A stretch of DNA of 5,740 nucleotides, from positions 1 through 5,740 of the forward strand of contig JAFAVO010000062.1 of NCBI GenBank assembly GCA_019242385.1. The letters run 5' to 3'. The number at the start of each line of letters is the position of its first letter. The first letter of the stretch is position 1. Source of the stretch: Gammaproteobacteria bacterium. GTDB taxonomy: Bacteria; Pseudomonadota; Gammaproteobacteria; Steroidobacterales; Steroidobacteraceae. This document shows positions 1 to 5,740 of the stretch, piece after piece. The position numbers were made by a program, and so were the translations under genes. Below the pieces are notes generated by a model, which worked only from the letters and a program-made list of their open reading frames with translations, ran no database searches and was not told where the DNA came from.

Positions 1-639
<639 letters not shown>

Positions 640-641
640 TG

Positions 642-1337
642 TTATCGTCCCGAGCTCCCAGGTTTGCGCTCATTCAGCGAGCGCTCGATGTTGGCGATGG
701 CATCGAGCTTGGCGCGCGCCTCGTCGAGCTCTTTGCGCAGGCGCGCATTCTCGTCCATCTCGGTCTGCAGGCGGTGGTTGGCGTTCGCCATGCGCTCGCG
801 ATCGGCACGCACCGACTCCGCCTGCAGCCTGAGGTTTTCCGCCTCGAGCGTCAAATGGTCGTCAATTTGCGAAAGCGTTAGAGACGCCAGTGCCCGCTCC
901 CCGGGCAGGAGCATCTCCGGGTTCGCCATCAGCTCGCGCAGCAGCCCCTGCGCACGGGTGAGACTGGTCGCCGGATGACCGGGGGTGCCGAGAACCAGTG
1001 CGAGCTTCAGGGTGTGGCTCGGGGTCGGAGCGGTGTCGTAATCGCGCTGCGCGTTGGCCACGATCTCGGCCTGCTCCGAGGGCGGCCCCTGCACCAGTTT
1101 CTGCAGCAGCAGCAGGTCCTCATTCAGCACGGTCGAGGAGGTGGCCGAAGGATTCACGATCGGTGGAGGCGTGGGCGGTCGCTGCCCCGCCATGAACCCA
1201 CCGGTACAGGCGGCGAGCAGCTGCGTCGCGGCGAGCAGCACGAGCCTGCCGACGCGGGCGCCTTGCTGCGCACCCGCACCCTCCGCGGGGCGCGCCTGCG
1301 GCGCGCGCCGCCGGCGGCTATCAGGCAGCATGCGCAT
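642..1337 (-). CDS. qseG: Outer-membrane lipoprotein QseG (YfhG), partner of the GlrK sensor
   Basis: Small lipoprotein encoded between kinase and regulator. In enterics QseG sits in the outer membrane, faces the periplasm and is needed for GlrK (QseE) activity. The product is 231 residues (E. coli about 237). It has an Arg-rich N-terminus, a short hydrophobic stretch (about 31-41) and a lipobox LAAC with lipidated C44. A Pro-rich linker (54-60) and a helical middle region with [11 protein letters not shown] (112-122) follow. A predicted coiled coil (about 155-220) ends in [10 protein letters not shown], near the E. coli C-terminal IERQLSTRKP; this match is the strongest evidence for the family. 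The gene overlaps the glrK stop by 17 bases. A second in-frame ATG at 1331 is better spaced from the AAGG element and may be the true start. The reading frame stays open upstream to 1715, but that part lies inside glrK and is not coding. Confidence 0.9.
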   Translation of the reverse strand: MRMLPDSRRRRAPQARPAEGAGAQQGARVGRLVLLAATQLLAACTGGFMAGQRPPTPPPIVNPSATSSTVLNEDLLLLQKLVQGPPSEQAEIVANAQRDYDTAPTPSHTLKLALVLGTPGHPATSLTRAQGLLRELMANPEMLLPGERALASLTLSQIDDHLTLEAENLRLQAESVRADRERMANANHRLQTEMDENARLRKELDEARAKLDAIANIERSLNERKPGSSGR

Positions 1338-2817
1338 GTGCCTTCGGTTCCGCGCGCGGGCGATCGCCGCTTCCGGCCCGCAGCGGCATGGTGATGCGGA
1401 AGTGCGCGCCGGGGAACTGGCCGTCGACGATCTGCACGGTGCCGCCGTGCGCAGCCACGAATTCGAGCACCACCGAGAGCCCGATACCCGTGCCTTTGAC
1501 GGCAGTGCCGCGCGCCGCCCGGCCGGTGTAGAACGCATCGAACACGTGGCCCCGGTCCTCGAGCGGAATCCCCGGCCCGCTGTCGGCGACATCGAGCACC
1601 AGCTGCGGACCGGCGGCACGCGCCTGCAGGTGGATGGTGCCTCCCTTGGGCGAGTATTTGACGGCGTTCGAGACCAGGTTCTCGAGAATGAGACGGATCT
1701 TGCCGCGATCGGCAACCATGGTCAGGTCATCGACGCGAACATCCAGGCGCACCCGCTGCGAGAGCAGCGTGAGCTGCTGGTTCTCCAGTACCTGCTTGAC
1801 CAGCGGCCGCAGCCGGAACTCGGTCGCCTCGAGGCCCACGCTCGAGGTCTGCCAGGCGCTGAAGGAAAGCAGGTTCTCGATCATGCGCTGCAGCTTGATG
1901 CCGTTCTCACGCAGGATCGCAGCCACCTCGCGCTGGTTCGAATCGAGCTCGCCCACTGCGCCGTCCATCAGCAGCTCGGTACCCTCGCGGATGTTGGCGA
2001 GTGGCGTCTTCAGCTCATGCGACATGTGGCGCAGGAAGCGGTTGCGCTCGTGCGCGAGGTCGAGCAGGCGTTGCCGCAGCCACTCCAACTGCCCGCCGAG
2101 CCGCTCGAGGTCGTGCGGACCTGAAACGGCGATCGGGTTGGTGAAGGTACCTTCACCGAGCTCGCTGATCGCCCGGTCGAGCTGGCGCAGCGGGCGGCCG
2201 ACGCCGACGGTCAGCACGAACACCGCCACGATGGCGAGCGGCAGCAGCAGTGCAGCCTGCCACAGCAGGCGCTGGCGCGCTTGCAGGGTGCGCGCCTGGA
2301 GCGCAGCGACCTCCGCGTCCACCTGCTCGTTGCTCTGCTGCGCCACGCGCTCGACGAGCTCGGACATCTGCGCGAAGCGTGCCGAGAGATCCGCACTGTC
2401 ACCGCCACTGCTGCCCGGCGGGTTGCTCATGAGGCCTGCGCGTATGCTGTCCTGCAGCTCGCCGAGCTCCTCGAGCGTGGTGCGCGCCTCGCCGCTCGTG
2501 AGCGTGTGCAGCTGCTCGCGGGTGGTGCTCAGACGCTGGTCCTGGGTGCGGTAGAGCTCGAGCAGCTTGGGGTCCTTGAGCACCCCGTGCAGTCGCGCGG
2601 TGCGCTCGAGCGAGGCGATCTGCCCGAAGAGCGCCTGGCTGGCGCGTGCCCCAGTTACCCCCTGGATGACGATCTTCTGGCCGGTGTCGGAGAGATCCCG
2701 GATCTGCAACACCGCCGTGAGGACCGCGGCCACCAGCGGCACGGCGATGGCCGCCAGACCGAACAGCATCAATCCGCTCAATGATTTGGGTCGCGCCCAG
2801 CGCATGCCGCCGTCCAT
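1321..2817 (-). CDS. glrK: Envelope-sensing histidine kinase GlrK (QseE/YfhK)
   Basis: Inner-membrane sensor kinase that autophosphorylates on His and passes the phosphate to GlrR. The 498 residues (E. coli about 475) comprise TM1 (about 15-37), a helical periplasmic sensor region (38-185), TM2 (about 186-206) and a HAMP linker (207-258). Next is the dimerisation domain with the H-box FLRHMSHELKTP, phosphorylated H267 and the following REGTELL typical of GlrK. The ATPase domain carries N-box N380/N384, G1 DSGPGI (412-417), F429 and G2 KGTGIGL (441-447), so all catalytic motifs are intact. The tail after 480 is charged and His/Ala-rich. The first ATG lies 12 bases past the galE stop. The ATG of M5 (base 2805) aligns better with the E. 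coli N-terminus and has a GGA element 7 bases upstream, so the start may be 2805. The order glrK-qseG-glrR supports the assignment. Confidence 0.94.
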   Translation of the reverse strand: MDGGMRWARPKSLSGLMLFGLAAIAVPLVAAVLTAVLQIRDLSDTGQKIVIQGVTGARASQALFGQIASLERTARLHGVLKDPKLLELYRTQDQRLSTTREQLHTLTSGEARTTLEELGELQDSIRAGLMSNPPGSSGGDSADLSARFAQMSELVERVAQQSNEQVDAEVAALQARTLQARQRLLWQAALLLPLAIVAVFVLTVGVGRPLRQLDRAISELGEGTFTNPIAVSGPHDLERLGGQLEWLRQRLLDLAHERNRFLRHMSHELKTPLANIREGTELLMDGAVGELDSNQREVAAILRENGIKLQRMIENLLSFSAWQTSSVGLEATEFRLRPLVKQVLENQQLTLLSQRVRLDVRVDDLTMVADRGKIRLILENLVSNAVKYSPKGGTIHLQARAAGPQLVLDVADSGPGIPLEDRGHVFDAFYTGRAARGTAVKGTGIGLSVVLEFVAAHGGTVQIVDGQFPGAHFRITMPLRAGSGDRPRAEPKAHAHAA

Positions 2818-2829
2818 TCTACCCGCGGC

Positions 2830-3822
2830 TCACCATGGCTCGCGCAACAGCCGCTGCTCCCAGTTCCAGGCGCTGCGCACGATGGTGTCGAGATCGTCCA
2901 CCTGGGGTCGCCACTGCAGCTGTGAGCGGATGCGGTCGGCGCTGGCGATGAGGGTTGGCGGGTCCCCGGGGCGGCGTGGCGACTCGCGCACTTTGACCTT
3001 GCGGCCGCTGACACGCTCCACGCTGGCGAGCACCTCGCGCACGCTGTAGCCATGGCCGTAGCCGATGTTGAGGGTGATGGAGTCGCCGCCCCGGCGCAGC
3101 CAGGTGAGCGCATCGAGGTGTGCCGATGCGAGATCCTCCACGTGGATGTAATCGCGCACGCCAGTGCCGTCGGGGGTGGGGTAGTCCGTACCGAAAATCT
3201 CCAGCTCGGCGCGCTTGCCCGCCGCCACCTCGCAGGCGACCTTGACGAGCAGCGTCGCATTGGGCGTCGCCTGGCCGATACGCCCGGCGCGATCGGAGCC
3301 GGCGACGTTGAAATACCGCAGCGTGGCGAATTTCAGGGCCGAGGCCTGGGCGACGCTTGCCAGCACCCACTCGGCCATCAGCTTGGATGTGCCGTAGGGG
3401 TTGATCGGCGCGGTGGGGGTATCCTCCGCCGCCACCCCGGAGGCGGGGATGCCATAGACGGCCGCGGTGGAGGAGAGCACGAAGTAACGCACCCCGGCGG
3501 CGAGGCAACACTCCAGCAGGGCCGCGGTGGCGCAGGTGTTGTTGCGGTAATACTTCAGGGGATCGCGCACCGACTCCGGCACGATGGTGAATGCCGCGAA
3601 GTGCATCACCGTGTCGACCTGGTATTCGCGCAGCAGCGCGCTGACCGTGGCGCTATCGGCAACGTGGCCGGTGACGAGCGGAGCATCGAGCACCGCCTGC
3701 GGGAATCCACGCGAAAGGTCATCGAGCACCACGACACGCTCGCCACGCTCACGCAGCTGCAGCACGACGTGGCTGCCGATGTAGCCCGCGCCCCCGGTCA
3801 CTAATATGCTCGTCTGCTTCAT
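2830..3822 (-). CDS. galE: UDP-glucose 4-epimerase GalE
   Basis: Cytoplasmic NAD-dependent epimerase interconverting UDP-glucose and UDP-galactose (Leloir pathway; precursor for surface glycans). The 330 residues (E. coli 338) form an extended short-chain dehydrogenase. The N-terminal Rossmann fold has TGGAGYIGSH (9-18) and the adenine-ribose acidic pair D34-D35. The NNTCAT region is at 94-99 and the catalytic SSTAAVYG at 117-124, where T119 stands in for E. coli S124. The catalytic pair is Y143 and K147 in NPYGTSK. RYFNVAG (169-175) and the C-terminal nucleotide-binding RRPGD (283-287) follow. The residue at the substrate gatekeeper position (E. coli Y299) appears to be L291. The ATG at 3822 starts just before the Rossmann motif; the same frame stays open far upstream, but that part is antisense to srkA. 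No clear ribosome-binding site precedes the ATG. It is the first gene of the minus-strand cluster. Confidence 0.95.
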   Translation of the reverse strand: MKQTSILVTGGAGYIGSHVVLQLRERGERVVVLDDLSRGFPQAVLDAPLVTGHVADSATVSALLREYQVDTVMHFAAFTIVPESVRDPLKYYRNNTCATAALLECCLAAGVRYFVLSSTAAVYGIPASGVAAEDTPTAPINPYGTSKLMAEWVLASVAQASALKFATLRYFNVAGSDRAGRIGQATPNATLLVKVACEVAAGKRAELEIFGTDYPTPDGTGVRDYIHVEDLASAHLDALTWLRRGGDSITLNIGYGHGYSVREVLASVERVSGRKVKVRESPRRPGDPPTLIASADRIRSQLQWRPQVDDLDTIVRSAWNWEQRLLREPW

Positions 3823-3831
3823 GGGGCAGCG

Positions 3832-3837
3832 ATGATA
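3832..3837 (-). promoter_or_regulatory. Possible -10 element for galE, implying a leaderless or nearly leaderless transcript
   Basis: Read on the minus strand this is TATCAT, one mismatch from the sigma-70 -10 consensus, in a locally AT-rich patch (TTTTGTTTATCAT). It ends 9 bases before the galE ATG, so transcription would begin within a few bases of that ATG. This agrees with the absence of a Shine-Dalgarno sequence before galE. No good -35 hexamer is visible 16-18 bases upstream, so the call is weak. The element overlaps the first codons of srkA. Confidence 0.25.
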
Positions 3838-4830
3838 AACAAAAGGCACGTGAGCGAGTTGCGGCCTTTTTCCGGACTGACCCCCGGGGTGGTGCTGGAT
3901 GCGGCTGCCGAGATCGGCCTGGAGCCCGATGGCAGGCTGTTTGCGCTCAACAGCTACGAAAACCGCGTGTATCAGCTCGGTGCGACCGAGGGCCAATTGG
4001 TGCTCAAGTTCTACCGCCCCTCCCGCTGGAGCGATGCGCAGATTGCCGAGGAGCACCGGTTCACCGCCGAGCTTGCCGCAGCGGAGCTGCCGGTTGCCGC
4101 GCCGCTGTCCATCGGCGGCGCGACACTCCTGCGCTATCGCGAATTCCGCTTCGCGGCATTTCCCTGGATGCATGGCCGGGCGCCCGAGCTCGATGCGCCC
4201 GAGGCCCGTCAGCTTCTCGGCCGCAGCATTGCACGGCTCCACCAGATTGGCGCGGCGCGCCGCTTCAGCGCACGTCCCGCCATCACCATCGAGCGCCTCG
4301 GATGGGAAGCGCGTGCGCACGTGCTCGCCAGCGATCTGCTGCCAGAGGCGCTTCGTGAACGCTACTCCTCGGTGAGCGGTGCGCTGCTCGAGCGCGTCAC
4401 TGCAGCCTTCGCCGCCGCCGGCCCGCTGCAGGGCATTCGCCTCCATGGCGACTGTCATCTCGGCAACCTGCTGTGGGATGAGCACGGACCGGTTTTCGTC
4501 GATCTGGACGATTGCGCCATGGGACCGCGGGTGCAGGACTTGTGGATGATGCTGGCCGGCTCCCCGGCCGAGCAGCAGGCGCAGTGGCAGCACCTGCTCG
4601 AGGGCTACCAGCAGTTCGCTGATTTCGATTTCCGCGAGGTCACGGTCATCGAGCCGCTGCGGGCGCTGCGCATGCTGCATCACGCCGGCTGGGTGGTGTC
4701 GCGCTGGGCGGATCCCGCTTTTCCGCGCGCCTTCCCCTGGGCTGCGGAGCCGCGCTATTGGGAGGGGTATCTCAACGATCTGCTCGAGCAGCACGCGACC
4801 ATCGATGAGCCACCGCTACTTCAGGGCTGA
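3832..4830 (+). CDS. srkA: Stress response Ser/Thr kinase SrkA (YihE/RdoA)
   Basis: Cytoplasmic protein kinase of the choline-kinase/APH fold that in E. coli counteracts stress-induced, MazF-related cell death. The 332 residues (E. coli 328) show the nucleotide-binding loop LNSYENRVYQ (39-48; S41 matches the E. coli autophosphorylated Ser), the ATP-binding lysine K59 in LKFYRP, and EEH at 73-75. The catalytic loop LHGDCHLGN (204-212) has base D207 and N212; the metal-binding VDLDD follows with D224. QDLWMML (235-241), IEPLRA (273-278) and RWADPAFPRAFPW (291-303) are hallmarks of the family. The ATG has GGGG 5 bases upstream. A GTG at 3850 (V7) also fits, since starting there matches the E. 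coli N-terminal length, with AAAGG only 3 bases before it. E. coli srkA is followed by dsbA; here it is not. The gene is divergent from galE. Confidence 0.95.
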   Translation: MINKRHVSELRPFSGLTPGVVLDAAAEIGLEPDGRLFALNSYENRVYQLGATEGQLVLKFYRPSRWSDAQIAEEHRFTAELAAAELPVAAPLSIGGATLLRYREFRFAAFPWMHGRAPELDAPEARQLLGRSIARLHQIGAARRFSARPAITIERLGWEARAHVLASDLLPEALRERYSSVSGALLERVTAAFAAAGPLQGIRLHGDCHLGNLLWDEHGPVFVDLDDCAMGPRVQDLWMMLAGSPAEQQAQWQHLLEGYQQFADFDFREVTVIEPLRALRMLHHAGWVVSRWADPAFPRAFPWAAEPRYWEGYLNDLLEQHATIDEPPLLQG

Positions 4831-4838
4831 GATGCAGT

Positions 4839-4866
4839 TGCACGAAATGCCGATTGCGCACGTGCA
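4839..4866. repeat. Imperfect hairpin in the srkA-lipoprotein gap
   Basis: The 90-base gap 4831-4920 contains the inverted pair TGCACG (4839-4844) and CGTGCA (4861-4866) with a 16-base loop. The right arm overlaps an 8-bp palindrome, GCACGTGC (4858-4865), with which it would compete. There is no T-tract, so this is not a convincing intrinsic terminator. It could be an operator-like site or chance. I see no strong promoter in the gap, so the lipoprotein gene may be read through from srkA. Confidence 0.2.
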
Positions 4867-4920
4867 GGCGCCCAGGAACCCGCGTTATCGTGGGCGAGGC
4901 AACGTAATGCAGGTCCTCAG

Positions 4921-5547
4921 GTGGCGCATACACTGACACTCGCTGACTCGCGGAACATCGCCCTCATCCTCGCCGCTGCGGCGATCCTGGCCGGCTGCGG
5001 GTCGCACTCCTCGGGCGGCGCGCCGGCGGGGTCTGCCGCCAGGTCCGTCGCCAAGAAGTCCGCGAATCCGAGCGATCAGCTCTCCCACAACATGGTGAGC
5101 GCGGTCGCTTCCAGCAAGCCTTCGACCGCGCCCGTGCAGGTGAAATTCGAGCTGCGCAACCGCCCGGATGTCGGTCAGCCGGTCGACCTCGACCTGGCGA
5201 TCGTGCCCATGTCGGGGAGCGTCGATCGTGTCTCCGGCAAGGTCGAGGGGGAGGATGGGCTCGAGCTCATCGAAGGGGCGGACATCCCTCCCAGCGAGCG
5301 TCCCACCGAAGGTGTGCCGATCCGCCACGCGGTGAAGGTGCTGCCCAAGCACGAGGGCATCTTCACGGTCCGGGCCGCGCTCAAAGTGGACTCCGCCGGC
5401 GTCTCCGCGACGGAGTCGTACACCATACCGCTCATCGCCGGCACGGCCTCTGCGGAGAGCCCCGGCAGCCCGGCACCGGCCTCTGCGGCTCCGTCCCGGA
5501 CGGGTGCAGCTCGACCGGCCGCGCCGGCTACTGCTGCAGCGCAATAG
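4921..5547 (+). CDS. Predicted lipoprotein with a beta-rich domain, function unknown
   Basis: I do not recognise the family. The 208-residue product starts at a GTG with an AGG element 7 bases upstream; no in-frame ATG suits better, because the next Met is M58, beyond the signal peptide. Residues 12-22 are hydrophobic (IALILAAAAIL) and lead to the lipobox LAGC with C26, indicating export and lipidation. A Ser/Gly/Ala-rich linker (27-70) follows. Residues 71-172 alternate hydrophobic and polar residues (VQVKFELRN, PVDLDLAIVP, EGIFTVRAALKV) and probably form an immunoglobulin-like beta sandwich. The tail (173-208) is low-complexity Ala/Pro/Ser. There are no catalytic motifs and, apart from C26, no cysteine. 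The position after D25 is not Asp (G27), which in enterics would favour transport to the outer membrane. It lies 90 bases after srkA on the same strand; any functional link is unknown. Confidence 0.72.
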   Translation: MAHTLTLADSRNIALILAAAAILAGCGSHSSGGAPAGSAARSVAKKSANPSDQLSHNMVSAVASSKPSTAPVQVKFELRNRPDVGQPVDLDLAIVPMSGSVDRVSGKVEGEDGLELIEGADIPPSERPTEGVPIRHAVKVLPKHEGIFTVRAALKVDSAGVSATESYTIPLIAGTASAESPGSPAPASAAPSRTGAARPAAPATAAAQ

Positions 5548-5562
5548 CGTCCCTAGGGGACG
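5548..5562 (+). terminator. Perfect hairpin directly after the lipoprotein stop codon
   Basis: CGTCCC (5548-5553), loop TAG, GGGACG (5557-5562) form a perfect 6-bp G+C-rich stem starting at the base after the stop codon. Only two Ts follow, so it lacks the U-tract of a classical intrinsic terminator. It may still act as a weak terminator or protect the mRNA end. Being a near-perfect palindrome, it could equally be a protein-binding site. Confidence 0.35.
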
Positions 5563-5626
5563 TTCCACGACGCCACAACCCGGCGGAACCGCGAGGGGGT
5601 TCACGGGTAAGTCCGCGGCCGGCTCG

Positions 5627-5632
5627 TATGAT
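5627..5632 (+). promoter_or_regulatory. Possible -10 element ahead of the right-edge reading frame
   Basis: TATGAT differs from the sigma-70 -10 consensus at one base and lies in an AT-richer island of an otherwise GC-rich window, 26 bases before the ATG at 5659. No good -35 lies at 16-18 bases; the nearest resemblance, TTCACG at 5600-5605, is 21 bases away, which is too far for a standard promoter. It marks the stretch 5563-5658 as the likely promoter region of the next gene. Confidence 0.28.
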
Positions 5633-5658
5633 CTTTCACGGTCTTAATCGCCCGCCTT

Positions 5659-5740
5659 ATGTCAAAGCCGCAGACCCTACGGACGCGCCCTGGTGGGCAG
5701 GAAGCCGCCCCGGGAGCCACCACGACGCTCGTCCGGGCGG
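5659..5740 (+). CDS. Possible start of a further gene, cut by the right window edge
   Basis: An ATG at 5659 opens a frame that stays free of stops to the window end (27 codons, beginning MSKPQTLRTRPGG and then rich in Ala, Thr and Gly). It sits just after an AT-richer, promoter-like stretch that follows the lipoprotein gene, which is where a new gene would be expected. There is no visible Shine-Dalgarno sequence, and a frame this short stays open easily in GC-rich DNA. The N-terminus is polar, with no signal peptide in view. No family can be assigned. Confidence 0.4.
   Translation, partial: MSKPQTLRTRPGGQEAAPGATTTLVRA

Noticed and set aside
1338..1715. Upstream extension of the qseG frame on the minus strand
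   Set aside because: It lies in another frame of the glrK ATPase domain, whose motifs are intact; the lipobox sets the qseG start near 1331-1337.
1054..2124. Long plus-strand open frames opposite glrK, and similar ones at 76-978, 2281-2784 and 3052-3804
   Set aside because: They are antisense shadows of glrR/qseG, glrK and galE, all of which have clear family motifs.
3802..3807. TAATAT as a -10 box for srkA inside galE
   Set aside because: It matches the consensus at only four of six positions and has no usable -35 at 16-18 bases, so it is not strong enough to list.
3823..4794. Stop-free minus-strand extension of the galE frame through most of srkA (about 324 extra codons)
   Set aside because: It is antisense to a clear SrkA with intact motifs, its translation shows no recognisable domain, and GC-rich codon bias commonly keeps antisense frames open. 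GalE starts properly at 3822.
4831..4920. Possible sigma-54 promoter or GlrR site (TGTC-N10-GACA) in the gap after srkA
   Set aside because: Read by eye on both strands, there is no TGGCAC-N5-TTGC spacing and no TGTC/GACA pair. The TTGCAC at 4838-4843 has no matching -10 at a normal distance.
4885..5604. Minus-strand open frame of 239 codons opposite the lipoprotein gene
   Set aside because: The translation is Arg/Gly-rich with no domain pattern, while the plus strand has a ribosome-binding site, signal peptide and lipobox.

Overview
The window is a compact, GC-rich stretch of bacterial chromosome (roughly two thirds G+C by eye), almost entirely coding. The gene set (GlrK, QseG and GlrR in the order known from Escherichia coli, plus an SrkA/YihE kinase) points to a Gammaproteobacterium. 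The high G+C and frequent GTG starts suggest a lineage away from the enterics, but I cannot name a genus. There are no mobile elements, CRISPR arrays, tRNAs or rRNAs.

Layout: bases 1-3822 hold four tightly packed minus-strand genes, read right to left: galE (UDP-glucose 4-epimerase), glrK (sensor histidine kinase), qseG (outer-membrane lipoprotein partner of the kinase) and glrR (sigma-54 response regulator, cut by the left window edge). The junctions are a 12-base gap, a 17-base overlap and a 2-base gap, so they probably form one transcription unit. Divergent from galE, with only 9 bases between start codons, lies srkA (3832-4830, plus strand), a stress-response Ser/Thr kinase. After a 90-base gap comes an unrecognised lipoprotein gene (4921-5547, plus). 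It ends in a perfect 6-bp inverted repeat, followed by a short AT-richer stretch and the possible start of another plus-strand gene that runs off the right edge.

Working together: GlrK and GlrR form the two-component system that in enterics responds to the cell envelope and switches on the sRNA gene glmY with sigma-54, raising GlmS and amino-sugar synthesis; QseG is needed for GlrK signalling. GalE makes UDP-galactose, and perhaps UDP-GalNAc, for surface polysaccharide. Its position directly ahead of glrK suggests that envelope-precursor metabolism and envelope sensing are coupled here. That link is inference from gene order. SrkA counters stress-induced death in E. coli, which fits a stress and envelope theme.

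I found no clearly undescribed system. The points most worth following are galE at the head of the glrK-qseG-glrR cluster, the nearly absent galE/srkA intergenic region with a possible leaderless galE transcript, the unusual galE gatekeeper residue, and the unidentified lipoprotein.
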